Positions 53,224 to 62,033 are shown, counted from the first letter of the stretch. The stretch: 64,000 nucleotides of DNA from Hyphomicrobium denitrificans 1NES1 (GCF_000230975.2 NC_021172.1:1674001-1738000); one strand, 5' to 3'. The notes: a model not told the origin generated them from the letters alone. Program-made: numbers and translations.

Positions 53224-54189
53224 ATGCACAGTGCCAAACAACCGAGCGTTTCCGCACGCGCCGCCAAGCTCGTCGACGCGATGGTCGCAGACGCCGATGC
53301 GCTCCGCATCGCAGTTTCCACTGGCAGCCACGGCGAACGCATCATCGATTTGGGCGCTAACGTCGTCGGCGGGCTGGAAGCCGGACGGCGTCTCGGCGAA
53401 ATCTGCATGGGCGGCCTCGGCACAGTCGCCTTTACGCAATCCTCGGGCCTGGCGAATTGGCCGCTCGGCGTCGTCGTCAGCTCCAATCACCCGGTGATCG
53501 CGTGCCTCGCGAGCCAGTACGCCGGTTGGACCATCTCGGACGAGGCGTCGGGCTTCTTCGCACTCGGCTCCGGCCCGGCGCGCGCCCTGTCGCGGGTCGA
53601 AGATCTGTTCAAGGAACTCGGCTATGTCGACCACTCGCCCGAGACCGCTCTCGTCATCGAAGGCGATAAAGCGCCGCCGCCCGCCGTCATCGAAAAGATC
53701 TCGACCGGCTGCGGCATCAATGCGAGCAAATTGACTGTGCTCTATGCGACGACATGGAGTCTCGCGGGGACCGTGCAGATCGCGGCGCGCGTCCTCGAAG
53801 TTGCGATCCACAAAGCGCACGCCTTGCACTTCCCCCTTGAGAATATCTTGGATGGCACAGGCACAACCCCCATCGCACCGCCCTATCCCGATTTCGTCAA
53901 GGCGATGGGCCGCACGAACGACGCCATCATCTACGGCGGTCGCATTCACCTCTTCGTCAAGGGACCAGATAGCGACGCCAAGCGATTGGCGGAAGGACTG
54001 CCTTCAAACACCGTTTCGGCTTACGGCAAGCCGTTCGCCGAGATTTTCGCCGACGTCAACGGCGACTTCTATAAAATCGACCCAATGCTGTTCTCGCCGG
54101 CTCAAGTCATCGTGTCGAACGTCGAGACCGGCACCTCCTTCCATGCGGGCAAGCTGGCGCCGGAGATCGTCGATGCGAGCTTCCGTTGA
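53224..54189 (+). CDS. mch: Methenyltetrahydromethanopterin cyclohydrolase
   Basis: A 321-residue enzyme that hydrolyses methenyl-H4MPT to formyl-H4MPT. It shows GSHGERIIDLGANVVGGLEAG, VVVSSNHPVIACLASQYAGW, SGFFALGSGPARAL and YGGRIHLFVKG, all diagnostic for Mch. The start is preceded by CGGAG. Its last 17 bases overlap the next ATP-grasp gene (orf7-like). Confidence 0.96.
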   Translation: MHSAKQPSVSARAAKLVDAMVADADALRIAVSTGSHGERIIDLGANVVGGLEAGRRLGEICMGGLGTVAFTQSSGLANWPLGVVVSSNHPVIACLASQYAGWTISDEASGFFALGSGPARALSRVEDLFKELGYVDHSPETALVIEGDKAPPPAVIEKISTGCGINASKLTVLYATTWSLAGTVQIAARVLEVAIHKAHALHFPLENILDGTGTTPIAPPYPDFVKAMGRTNDAIIYGGRIHLFVKGPDSDAKRLAEGLPSNTVSAYGKPFAEIFADVNGDFYKIDPMLFSPAQVIVSNVETGTSFHAGKLAPEIVDASFR

Positions 54190-55156
54190 GGCGCCTGCCA
54201 AGCCCATTTCAACTCAGGGTGCAGGTCTTCATCTTGCGCTTCTGATCGAGGAAGGGCGCGGCGAGTGGCACGCGCGGCGCATCGTCAGATCGCTCGAAGC
54301 GATGGGTGCGCGCGTCACGGTTTCATCTCTTCCTCATTGTGCGTTCGATACGTCGCTCGCTTCGGGCATCGACATTCCGGGCTTCGACGGCGCCTTGCCT
54401 GACGGTGTCTTCGTCCGCTCGATTTCCGCCGGCACGCTTGAGCAGATCACGTTCCGCTTAGGGCTTCTACACGCGTTACGCGAAAGCGGCGTCCGCGTCT
54501 GGAACGACGCCCGTGCCATCGAACGTTGCGTCGACAAATCGCAAACGACTTTTCTGCTGCACAAGAACGGCGTCGCGACGCCGCGGACGCGCGTCTGCGA
54601 AACGCTTCCCCACGCACTCGAATACACCGAGGGTCTCAGTCGTCCGCTGGTCATGAAGCCGCTGTTCGGCAGCCAGGGGAAAGGCATCGGCATGATCTCG
54701 TCGCAGAGCGAGCTGCCGGAGCCCGAGGTCGTCGATCAGATGTATTACATGCAGGATTACATCGCGCCGAAGGACGGCATCTTCGAGGACTGGCGCGTGC
54801 TCGCAACACGCCATCGCGTCGTTGCGGCCATGACTCGTCGCGGCACGAGCTGGGTGACCAACATTCATCAGGGCGGCAAGGCCCGCGCGCATCTTCCCGA
54901 CGATGAGATGGTCGCCGCCTCGATGGCTGCGATGCGCGCCGTCGATGCCGATTACGCCGGTATCGATCTGATCCGTACGCCTGCCGGCGAATTGCAGGTG
55001 CTGGAAGTGAACTCGAACCCCGCCTGGCGCGGACTGCAAAGCGTCGCCGACGTCAATATCGCCTGGACGATCGCCGAAGATTTTCTGAGGACCGTCATCG
55101 CCCACCGCGCGGTGTTAGGACTCGGTGCGCCAGTCGCCCTCGCTGCCGTGTCATGA
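54173..55156 (+). CDS. RimK-like ATP-grasp ligase of the H4MPT cluster (orf7-like)
   Basis: A protein of about 327 residues. It shows the ATP-grasp core PLVMKPLFGSQGKGIGMIS, YYMQDYIAPKDGIFEDWRVL, NIHQGGKARAHLPDDEM, and IDLIRTPAGELQVLEVNSNP with the metal-binding residues. Such enzymes add glutamate or other amino acids to a carboxyl group. Archaeal relatives (MptN-like) add glutamate to tetrahydrosarcinapterin, so a role in adding a glutamyl tail to the methylotroph cofactor or methylofuran is plausible. Its ATG at 54173 lies 17 bases inside mch, so the two are translationally coupled. Confidence 0.87.
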   Translation: MRASVEAPAKPISTQGAGLHLALLIEEGRGEWHARRIVRSLEAMGARVTVSSLPHCAFDTSLASGIDIPGFDGALPDGVFVRSISAGTLEQITFRLGLLHALRESGVRVWNDARAIERCVDKSQTTFLLHKNGVATPRTRVCETLPHALEYTEGLSRPLVMKPLFGSQGKGIGMISSQSELPEPEVVDQMYYMQDYIAPKDGIFEDWRVLATRHRVVAAMTRRGTSWVTNIHQGGKARAHLPDDEMVAASMAAMRAVDADYAGIDLIRTPAGELQVLEVNSNPAWRGLQSVADVNIAWTIAEDFLRTVIAHRAVLGLGAPVALAAVS

Positions 55157-56016
55157 CGGCACCGCTCGCGCCGGACAAAATATCCGCCGCATTTCTTGCA
55201 GCATGCCGTGCCGAGCTCGACGCGCTGAAACCCGGCAATGTGCATCGCCATTCGGCGGGGCACGGGATGCAAGTCGCACATTTCGAGCGCGCTGCAGAAG
55301 CCGCCGCCGGGCCCATTGCCGATCCATCTCTCAGCGTCGGAAAGCGCATCCTGCGTGCAACAGAAGCGAGCGTCGCTGTAACCGGTCTCAATACGAACCT
55401 CGGTATCGTGCTTCTCTGTGCTCCGATCGCCAAAGCCGCGGGCGAAAAAACATCCTTCGACATCGGACTGCGCCGCCGCCTCGACATGATCCTCGCCGCT
55501 CTCGATGAAGAGGATGCTGCCGACACTTTTGCGGCGATCCGCATTGCCAATCCTGCCGGCCTCGGCAAAGTCGAAAAAGGAGACATTCTAGACAAGCCGG
55601 AGCGCATGACATTAATCGCGGCCATGCACCTCGCCGCGGAGCGTGACCGCATAGCCAATGCCTACGTAACCGCCTATTCCGATATCTTCGATTTTGCGCT
55701 GCCCGTGTTCCAGGATGCGCGCATGGTTACGAACGATTCCAATCTCGCCGTCACGACGCTGCATATGTCGCTGCTGGCGGAATTTCTCGACACTCATATC
55801 GTCCGCAAGTACGGCGAGGCCACCGCTATAGAGGTGCGGCAAGAAGCGCGCGCTTTGAAAGCGCAATGGTCTCCTGTTGCATCTGCGAAATCGATCCCAT
55901 CTTTGATCGAATTCGACGCAAAAATGAAATCTAAAGGCCTCAATCCTGGCACGACCGCCGATTTCGTCGTCGCCACCCTCTTCGTCGCAGGGCTAATCGG
56001 CCGGAAACATACGTGA
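55153..56016 (+). CDS. CitG/MdcB-family triphosphoribosyl-dephospho-CoA synthase homologue (orf9-like)
   Basis: A 287-residue protein related to CitG, which joins ATP to dephospho-CoA by releasing adenine. Its core reads AELDALKPGNVHRHSAGHGM, then SVAVTGLNTNLGIVLLCAPIA, and DRIANAYVTAYSDIFDFALPV. No citrate lyase genes are near, and the gene is coupled (ATGA overlap) to orf7-like and upstream of fae. In methylotrophs this family is required for the H4MPT pathway; a triphosphoribosyl or phosphoribosyl transfer in cofactor synthesis is likely, but the substrate is unproved. Confidence 0.87.
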   Translation: MTAPLAPDKISAAFLAACRAELDALKPGNVHRHSAGHGMQVAHFERAAEAAAGPIADPSLSVGKRILRATEASVAVTGLNTNLGIVLLCAPIAKAAGEKTSFDIGLRRRLDMILAALDEEDAADTFAAIRIANPAGLGKVEKGDILDKPERMTLIAAMHLAAERDRIANAYVTAYSDIFDFALPVFQDARMVTNDSNLAVTTLHMSLLAEFLDTHIVRKYGEATAIEVRQEARALKAQWSPVASAKSIPSLIEFDAKMKSKGLNPGTTADFVVATLFVAGLIGRKHT

Positions 56017-56247
56017 ACGTCCCAAACCTCCTACTAAAGGACTTGTCTCAGCCGATAACCTGAGGCTAATACAGGCCGTGTCCGTAGAGGATCGCGGACC
56101 TATCCATTACGGCTGGCGCTGGTACTCATGACACCTGGGCACCGACGTTCTTGGATATTCATCGCCCGAGCAGTTCAGCGAAGTCCCGGCTTCTGACGGG
56201 GGAGAGTTGGTGCTCGTATCGTTTCATTCGTGGGAGGAACCCCCCTT

Positions 56248-56760
56248 ATGGCCAAAATCAACAAAGTCATGGTCGGCGAGTCGCTCGTCGGCGACGGCAA
56301 CGAAGTCGCTCACATCGACCTCATCATCGGGCCTCGCGGCTCGGCAGCCGAAACGGCTTTCTGCAACGCGCTGACCAACAACAAGGACGGCTTCACGACA
56401 CTTCTCGCCGTTATCGCGCCGAACCTCCCCTGCAAGCCGAACACGATCCTTTACAACAAGGTCACCATCAAGGACGCCCGCCAGGCCGTTCAGATGTTCG
56501 GACCGGCTCAGTACGGCGTCGCAAAGGCCGTTCAGGACTCGGTTGCTGAAGGCGTGATCCCGGCTGCCGAAGCTGACGACATCTATGTCTGCGTTGGCGT
56601 GTTCATCCACTGGGAAGCCGCCGACGACGCGAAGATCCAGGACTACAACTACCGCGCCGTGAAGGAATCGATTGCACGCGCAGTGGCCGGCAAGCCGACC
56701 GCCGCCGAAGCGACTGCACAGCGCAACTCGGTCCAGCATCCGTTCGGTGCGAAGACTTGA
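56248..56760 (+). CDS. fae: Formaldehyde-activating enzyme
   Basis: A 170-residue protein that condenses formaldehyde with tetrahydromethanopterin to methylene-H4MPT. It shows [22 protein letters not shown] with the catalytic His22, [31 protein letters not shown], and [17 protein letters not shown]. The ATG at 56248 follows a GGGAGG site; the frame is open 18 bases further upstream. In other methylotrophs it is among the most abundant proteins. It sits 231 bases downstream of orf9-like, a gap large enough for its own promoter. Confidence 0.97.
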   Translation: MAKINKVMVGESLVGDGNEVAHIDLIIGPRGSAAETAFCNALTNNKDGFTTLLAVIAPNLPCKPNTILYNKVTIKDARQAVQMFGPAQYGVAKAVQDSVAEGVIPAAEADDIYVCVGVFIHWEAADDAKIQDYNYRAVKESIARAVAGKPTAAEATAQRNSVQHPFGAKT

Positions 56761-56944
56761 AGCGGAAACCGTCCTCAGCAGGTCGATAACAATAATAACT
56801 CTGCCCCTCCCATGAAGGGGGGTCTGCTGCAGCGATTGGGTAGACTGCTCTCAGGCCGTTACAGCGGTTAAGATAAGAGCCGGAGCCGCACCTACCGCGG
56901 TTCCAGGTTCGCTGGAGCGGCTGCCGCCAACATCCGTTGGACAA

Positions 56945-57652
56945 TTACCGGCCGGCGATCTGTTTCAGATCGCCGGCCGAAATTTTTTGCGCATGGAGTA
57001 TGGAGGCGACCAACGCCCCGGCTGCACCCGCTTTCTTGACACGATCGAGGTCGGCCCGGTCCCGAATGCCGCCCGCGGCATAGACCCGCCGCGATCCCGC
57101 CCGCGCCGCAATCGTTTCAAGAAGGGCGATGTTGGGTCCGCTCTCACTGGCAATGCGGTCAAGCGTCATCACGATCACACGCCCCGGCCAGAGCGCAGCG
57201 TCCGCCAGTAGCGCATCCGGCCCCATGAATTCGCCGCCGCGAAAATCGAGTGACAATACCGTGCGCGCGGGCGCCTCCACTGAAATTTCGTGCCAAACGC
57301 GCACGCTCTCGAGGCTTTCCGAGCCCACGACGAGCGTCGCGACGGGGGCCGCCAGAACGGCGCGTGCAGCACTGCGCGAACCGGAGCCCGCGTCGATCCA
57401 GAGTTCGCTGTGCGGAAGCGCCTGACTGAGGATCGACACGAGGTGCGTATTGCGACCGCGTCCTTCGATACCGTCGAGATCCGCGATATAGACCTTGCGG
57501 AAGGGATAAAGCGCCCTCAGACCTCGCGCCACGTCAACGGGCTCAGAAGATGCAGCCAAGGGAGTGTCTATGGGCTGGTAAGCTGCGCGCTTTCCCTGGA
57601 TTGCGCGCACGACCTTGCCGCGCGCCACGTCGATCACTGGAATGATGTCCAC
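56945..57652 (-). CDS. HisA-like TIM-barrel protein of the C1 cluster
   Basis: A 235-residue protein related to phosphoribosyl-isomerase HisA. Asp8 in IPVIDVARGKVVRA and the Asp in VLSLDFRGGEFMG match the two catalytic aspartates of HisA, and YAAGGIRDRADLDRVKKAGA is the phosphate-binding end. It is shorter and more diverged than true HisA and lies between fae and the orf17-like gene, not in a his operon. HisA-related proteins of this sort occur in methanogens and methylotrophs, so a role in H4MPT or methylofuran synthesis, acting on a ribosyl-phosphate compound, is likely. The reaction is unknown. Confidence 0.85.
   Translation of the reverse strand: MDIIPVIDVARGKVVRAIQGKRAAYQPIDTPLAASSEPVDVARGLRALYPFRKVYIADLDGIEGRGRNTHLVSILSQALPHSELWIDAGSGSRSAARAVLAAPVATLVVGSESLESVRVWHEISVEAPARTVLSLDFRGGEFMGPDALLADAALWPGRVIVMTLDRIASESGPNIALLETIAARAGSRRVYAAGGIRDRADLDRVKKAGAAGALVASILHAQKISAGDLKQIAGR
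56949..56988 (+). terminator. Terminator for fae embedded in the 3' end of the HisA-like gene
   Basis: A perfect 14-base stem CGGCCGGCGATCTG/CAGATCGCCGGCCG with loop TTT, then AAATTTTTT on the plus strand. The hairpin lies inside the last codons of the convergent HisA-like gene. On the minus strand no T run follows, so it acts for fae only. Confidence 0.85.
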
Positions 57653-57711
57653 AGCTTGCCTCCTCGCCGATTGAGTGTATCACGGGGCCGAATGGCGAGG
57701 TGAAGACCGAT

Positions 57712-58722
57712 ATGACAATTGTCGCCGGTTACGATGTCGGTGGCGCGCACTTGAAGGTTGCGCGGATTGAGAACGGGCGGCTCGCCGCAGTGCGTCAGAT
57801 CGCATGTCCGCTATGGCACGGCCTCGATCAACTCGATGCCGCGTTGGCTTCCGCCGCGCCGATTGTCGGCGGCGCCGCAATCCATGCGATCACGATGACC
57901 GCCGAGCTGACCGAGATTTTCGCGAGTCGCGAAGAGGGCGTCGTCGCGCTGCTCGAAAGATTGCGCCAGCGGATCGCCGGCGATCTCAGAATATTCGTCG
58001 GCCTCAAAGGCTTCACGGACGTGCAAGCGGCGCGTGGCGATCCCTTGTCGGTCGCTTCGGCAAACTTTCTTGCGACCGCGCGTCTCGTCGCAGAACGGCA
58101 GCCCCGCGCAGTGCTGATCGATTTCGGCTCGACGACGACCGACATCGTTGCATGCGACCGGCCACAGGGTTTAAGCGACGCCGAACGCCTGCAAACGGGC
58201 GAGCTTGTCTATACCGGGCTGACGCGGACGGCCGTTCCATCTGTCGCTACGCGTGCGCCGCTTGCAGGGCAGTGGCAGGGTTTGGCGCGCGACACCTTCG
58301 CGACAATGGGGGATGTCCGGCGCATTCTCGGCGAACTCCCGGAGGATGTCGATTTCCACGCGACGGCCGATGGGCGGGGCAAGTCCCTATCCGAAAGTCT
58401 TGCACGCTTCGCGCGCGGCTTCGGGCGCGATGCCGATATGCGCCATCTGACGACATGGCAGGCCTCTGCCGCCTATGTCGCGGAACGCCAAATGCGGTCG
58501 ATCCATGACGGCGTGCTGCAGGTCCTATCACGGCCCGGCATCGTGGCCGAGGCCGTTGTCGTCGCCGGCATCGGCGCATCGACCGCAGAGCGAATTGCGT
58601 CACGGATGAATTTGCGCGCGTCCGATTTCGGAACTCTCATCGACGCGCCGGATGAACATCGATTATGGGCGACGCGCTGCGCGCCTGCTGTCTCCGTCGC
58701 GCTGCTGCAAGCGAAGCGATAG
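57712..58722 (+). CDS. Hydantoinase/oxoprolinase-like H4MPT-linked C1 transfer protein (orf17/MfnF-like)
   Basis: A protein of about 336 residues of the actin-like ATPase (ASKHA) fold family TIGR03123. It shows VAGYDVGGAHLKVARIENG, the first phosphate loop, LIDFGSTTTDIVACD, the second, and VVVAGIGASTAERIA, the adenosine loop. The family is found only in organisms with H4MPT or methylofuran. Archaeal homologues are, as I recall, assigned as MfnF, coupling the furan and tyramine parts of methanofuran. The ATG at 57712 follows GAGGTG; a GTG at 57700 is an alternative. It diverges from the HisA-like gene by 59 bases. Confidence 0.87.
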   Translation: MTIVAGYDVGGAHLKVARIENGRLAAVRQIACPLWHGLDQLDAALASAAPIVGGAAIHAITMTAELTEIFASREEGVVALLERLRQRIAGDLRIFVGLKGFTDVQAARGDPLSVASANFLATARLVAERQPRAVLIDFGSTTTDIVACDRPQGLSDAERLQTGELVYTGLTRTAVPSVATRAPLAGQWQGLARDTFATMGDVRRILGELPEDVDFHATADGRGKSLSESLARFARGFGRDADMRHLTTWQASAAYVAERQMRSIHDGVLQVLSRPGIVAEAVVVAGIGASTAERIASRMNLRASDFGTLIDAPDEHRLWATRCAPAVSVALLQAKR

Positions 58723-58779
58723 CCTGGAACGAATTCGGCCGCAGCATTGACCCCGCGGCCGGCAGAATTCGTCAGGCTA
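58720..58779. terminator. Long imperfect hairpin filling the convergent gap
   Basis: TAGCCTG (58720-58726) pairs with CAGGCTA (58773-58779), ACGAATTC with GAATTCGT, and GCCGC with GCGGC, broken by small bulges. It starts on the orf17-like stop codon and ends seven bases before the convergent gene stop. No T run follows. It may act as a two-way transcription barrier. Confidence 0.55.
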
Positions 58780-58785
58780 TGTCGA

Positions 58786-59067
58786 TTAGCCCCGCTCGCG
58801 TTCCAGCCGCACGATGTCAAACGTGCCGGCTTCGAGCTTCAGATCATACTGATGGCCGTTCTCGCGGCGTGCATCTTCGATCTTCCAGTAGCCGTGATCC
58901 CATTTGATGTAACGCCAGGAAACAAATCCCATGCGATGCAGGCGGTCGGTGACGACAGCCGGATCGTCCCGCACCTCGTCATGGCCCGCGAGAACCGGCG
59001 CCGACATCGCGAACGCCACGGCGGCGACAGCGAATGCCCGGCGCGCAAAGCGAGAGACTTCAATCAT
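58786..59067 (-). CDS. Small exported PepSY-like protein
   Basis: A 93-residue protein with a signal peptide (ARRAFAVAAVAFAMSAPVLA) and a short domain: VVTDRLHRMGFVSWRYIKWDHGYWKIEDARRENGHQYDLKL is the PepSY-like strand-helix pattern around residues 38-78. PepSY-like domains in exported proteins often inhibit peptidases or bind metals or tetrapyrroles; function here is unknown. It follows the methyltransferase gene by 126 bases on the same strand. Confidence 0.75.
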   Translation of the reverse strand: MIEVSRFARRAFAVAAVAFAMSAPVLAGHDEVRDDPAVVTDRLHRMGFVSWRYIKWDHGYWKIEDARRENGHQYDLKLEAGTFDIVRLERERG

Positions 59068-59193
59068 CGAACTCTACCTTCTTTTGGAAAAGCTAGTCGG
59101 GATGGCATACCGACAACCGCTGCAGTGCAGCATGGTTCCATTGTCATGACGGCAAGTGAAGCGTGAAACAATGGCCCATCGGTACACTTGCAA

Positions 59194-60378
59194 TCATTCG
59201 ACACCCTTAAGTTGCGACGCCAGATGATGCGTCTCAAAGCCCATGGCTCGTTTCAATTCCCGATATTGCCGCTTCGCGCGGTCGGAATTGACGTTCGCTG
59301 ATTTTGTCGCCGCGATAAGAATATTTTTTGCTGTATGCTCGGTCGACACGAATTCGATGACCTTAACCTTATATCCCGACGCTTCGAGCAAAAGCGCGCG
59401 TGCTGCATCTGTAACGAGATCAGCCTGACGCTGCTTGAACAGCGGATATTTGATGACCCCGGCAAAACCCTCGCTCGTATCCTTGATCTGCGGCGCCAGC
59501 TCGTGCTGACAGCAGGGAGCCGCAAGAATCATTTGCGCATCGGCCGCGATGCCGAGCGCCATGGCGTCATCAGTCGCCGTATCGCAGGCATGAAGCGCAA
59601 TGACGATGTCGGTGTGCGTCGTGCGCCTCTGCTGTGCCTCGGCGGCCTCGAAAGCAAGACCTGAGAAATGCAACGCGCGTGCAAGCTCGTTGCAAAGTTT
59701 CACGAGATCGCCACGCACCTCGATTCCGGTCATGACGCACGTTCGCCCGAGCGTTGTCGTCAGATGATCATAAAGTGCAAACGTCAGATAGCCCTTGCCA
59801 GATCCGATATCGAGGATGGACAGCGGCTCGTCTGCGTCGCTCTGATCTATATCTTTCAACAGTCCGTCGAAGATTTCGATGAAGCGACAAATCTGGCGAT
59901 ACTTGCCCTGCATTGTCGGCTTGATACGTCCCTCTGCATCGGAAACCTGCAGCGCTTTGAGATAGGGACGGTCCGGCGGGACGAGATACGATTTGACGCG
60001 ATCATGCGCAGCGGGCTCGGACGCCTTCAATGTCGGCTTGATGGACGTCAGCTGCGGCTCACGCTTCTTGCTGTAGGTCAGCGTCACGTCGCGGTCCGTC
60101 GAGAACAGCGTCGCGCTGAGATAGGTATCGCCGATCCTCAACTTGATATGATTGATGCCGTCGTTGATCGAAAACGTCTTGGTATCGTCCTTGCGTGCAA
60201 GGCGGGTGACGAGCTTCAAATGCGGAACGCCCTTCAAAGCGACGAGTGTCGCGACGGCCTTGCTCGGTTCGCCCTCGCCCCGAAATTTTCCGAGCGTCAG
60301 CTTGATGAAGGTTTTGGCATCGAGCGCCGCTGCGAGCGCCGCTATGAAGGCGGCTTTCTTGTCATCCTTGCGTGTCAT
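59194..60378 (-). CDS. Class I SAM-dependent methyltransferase, Methyltransf_32-like
   Basis: A 394-residue protein. An N-terminal domain of about 170 residues (IKLTLGKFRGEGEPSKAVA, then DTYLSATLFSTDRDVTLTYS) is followed by a Rossmann methyltransferase: SILDIGSGKGYLTFALYDHL is motif I near residue 190, and VIALHACDTATDDAMALGI with ILAAPCCQHELAP follows, typical of the METTL25/Methyltransf_32 type. Its start overlaps the DUF447 stop by four bases (ATGA), so it is translated with the methylofuran gene set. Homologues exist outside C1 organisms, so an RNA or small-molecule target cannot be decided. Confidence 0.82.
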   Translation of the reverse strand: MTRKDDKKAAFIAALAAALDAKTFIKLTLGKFRGEGEPSKAVATLVALKGVPHLKLVTRLARKDDTKTFSINDGINHIKLRIGDTYLSATLFSTDRDVTLTYSKKREPQLTSIKPTLKASEPAAHDRVKSYLVPPDRPYLKALQVSDAEGRIKPTMQGKYRQICRFIEIFDGLLKDIDQSDADEPLSILDIGSGKGYLTFALYDHLTTTLGRTCVMTGIEVRGDLVKLCNELARALHFSGLAFEAAEAQQRRTTHTDIVIALHACDTATDDAMALGIAADAQMILAAPCCQHELAPQIKDTSEGFAGVIKYPLFKQRQADLVTDAARALLLEASGYKVKVIEFVSTEHTAKNILIAATKSANVNSDRAKRQYRELKRAMGFETHHLASQLKGVE

Positions 60379-60962
60379 GGGGCGTCAGCAGACTTATCGA
60401 AACGAGCCTGCCGCCAGGCGTTGATTTTTTCCATCAGCCATCCCCAGGCTTCTTCCTCGCGCGAGCCGGCGGTCTTCGAAATTGCGATTTCGAGATACTT
60501 CAATTCGCTTTCGATTTTTTCAGGCGGCAGCATGTTGAGCCGCGTCGTCAGCACCGCCAACTCGAGCACCGCTGCCTGCGCGCGATTGAACCCCTCCCAA
60601 GGCTTGTGCGTCTGCCGGTGTACGATGGTGCACGCAAAGCGCGGCCGCTGCTCGTCTTCGAAGAACCGCTCGACCTTCATCTCCCAGTGCGAAACGCAAT
60701 CGGCAAGGCGATGACCTTTGACCTTCTTCGTCGCTTCGAGCGGCCAAAGCTTGCGCCCCGTGACGCCGCCCGCAAAAACACGCACGTCGTCGGTATGGCT
60801 CGCCACGGCGAATGGATGAACTCTCAAATTCTCGAGAGTCCGTGACGGCTTGAACGGCGCAATGATCCAGTGCGACCCGTCCTCGATCAGCCCGAGCGGC
60901 GCAATGTAGGGTTCGTCCGAAGCACTCACGGTGGTGACGATGGTCTCGACGATGCGCGGCAT
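60375..60962 (-). CDS. DUF447 family protein of the H4MPT/methylofuran cluster
   Basis: A 195-residue protein with a flavin-reductase-like split barrel: IVETIVTTVSASDEPYIAPLGL and KPSRTLENLRVHPFAVASHTDD are diagnostic, and CTIVHRQTHKPWEGFNRAQ lies in the second half. It occurs only in methanogens and H4MPT-containing bacteria and is predicted to serve cofactor synthesis. A bound flavin is possible because of the fold. Its start overlaps the kinase stop by one base, and its stop overlaps the methyltransferase start by four. Confidence 0.85.
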   Translation of the reverse strand: MPRIVETIVTTVSASDEPYIAPLGLIEDGSHWIIAPFKPSRTLENLRVHPFAVASHTDDVRVFAGGVTGRKLWPLEATKKVKGHRLADCVSHWEMKVERFFEDEQRPRFACTIVHRQTHKPWEGFNRAQAAVLELAVLTTRLNMLPPEKIESELKYLEIAISKTAGSREEEAWGWLMEKINAWRQARFDKSADAP

Positions 60963-61579
60963 CAGCGCTCTCCTTCGCCTTCGAGGACGGCTCGGAGCCG
61001 AGCGTCACCCGAAGGACCGAAAATGGACCATGAAAGCCCGCCCCGCGCAACGATAGACGGCAGGATTGGATCAACGACCCCGCGACGGGCCAAGTCATCG
61101 AGATCGGCACCAGCCTCAATATCTACGGATTTGAGAAGCACGAGGCGCGCATCGAGAAGCTCCGCGAGCCGCGCCGCGAGGCTATCCGACGTCGCCGACC
61201 AGCTGGCAGGAACAGCGGTGTCACCCGAGATCATACGTAATGGTGCCCAGACCGGCACCTTACGGTTTCTTAGCGCATTCGAAATTTCGGCGAGCGATTG
61301 CGCGACTGTGAAACGTTCGCCCTGCTGCGCGACGACCAATTCGGCCATTTGGTGCATCGCAAGCATTGCCAGCCGATGCGCGACGGCGTCGCTGAATCTC
61401 ATCCTGGGTTGCAATGCCCGAATGCTGTCGGCGAAGGGGCCTCCGCCCGGTACGACGACGACAGGGATGCACGCGGTTGCGATCAGCGACAGGGCCAACG
61501 GCAGGCGGCCAGTTTCAGCGAGGCTGCCGCCAACCTTCACGACGAGCGGGAAAACACCCCTCGCCACACTCTCAGCCAC
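60962..61579 (-). CDS. Amino acid kinase-fold protein, MfnE-like
   Basis: A 205-residue protein of the aspartokinase/acetylglutamate kinase fold. It shows PLVVKVGGSLAETGRL, the ATP/phosphate loop, VVVVPGGGPFADSIRALQ, and LLKSVDIEAGADLDDLAR. The archaeal MfnE phosphorylates aminomethyl-furanmethyl phosphate to the diphosphate in methanofuran synthesis, and this protein is of the same type. Its gene overlaps both folB-like (eight bases) and DUF447 (one base). It is shorter than ordinary amino acid kinases, as MfnE is. Confidence 0.83.
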   Translation of the reverse strand: MAESVARGVFPLVVKVGGSLAETGRLPLALSLIATACIPVVVVPGGGPFADSIRALQPRMRFSDAVAHRLAMLAMHQMAELVVAQQGERFTVAQSLAEISNALRNRKVPVWAPLRMISGDTAVPASWSATSDSLAARLAELLDARLVLLKSVDIEAGADLDDLARRGVVDPILPSIVARGGLSWSIFGPSGDARLRAVLEGEGER

Positions 61580-62033
61580 GGCCGAACTCGCGCGCCGCTT
61601 CCCGTGTCGCAGGACGAATAATCTCGACGCCGCGCAGAGGACCGCGTTCCAGCTTTTCGAGCATCACGCGCACGGCGACGATGCGCTTGTCCGAAAGGAC
61701 GTTCGCGGCGATGCGTTCGGCAAACGTCTCGACGAGATTGATATGGCCGCCGCGTGCCAGCTCCACGATGAAGTCGATGATGTCGGCGTAGGACGGAACA
61801 TCCGCCATATCGTCGTCGACAGTGAAAACATCCCGTGCGAGCCGCGCTTCGACCGTGAAACGCACGCGTTGGGTAACGCCCTGCTCCTCTGCATAGACGC
61901 CAACATTGCAATCGACAACGAAGTCACGCACGAAAATGCTGTCGCCGATCTGGCGGGATTTGAGAGTCGCTCTCCTGAGCTTCGCGGATTTGTCGTCGTG
62001 CGCGGGCTTCGTCGTTTTTTTCTTATTGTTCAT
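61572..62033 (-). CDS. Dihydroneopterin aldolase-like protein (FolB fold)
   Basis: A protein of about 153 residues. A lysine-rich tail of about 30 residues at the N-terminus (MNNKKKTTKPAHDDKSAK) precedes a FolB domain: IFVRDFVVDCNVGVYAEEQG, RVRFTVEARLARDVF, DIIDFIVELARGGHINLVETFAERIA and VMLEKLERG. FolB cuts glycolaldehyde from dihydroneopterin to give 6-hydroxymethyldihydropterin, a step shared by folate and H4MPT. Its position between mfnB-like and mfnE-like, overlapping both, suggests a pterin supply tied to the C1 cofactors. It starts at ATG 62033; the open frame runs further upstream only as a shadow of mfnB. Confidence 0.85.
   Translation of the reverse strand: MNNKKKTTKPAHDDKSAKLRRATLKSRQIGDSIFVRDFVVDCNVGVYAEEQGVTQRVRFTVEARLARDVFTVDDDMADVPSYADIIDFIVELARGGHINLVETFAERIAANVLSDKRIVAVRVMLEKLERGPLRGVEIIRPATREAAREFGRG

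Noticed and set aside
53744..54172. Long ORF joined to the RimK-like ligase
   Set aside because: This part is an out-of-frame shadow of mch; the ATG at 54173 gives a normal ligase length.
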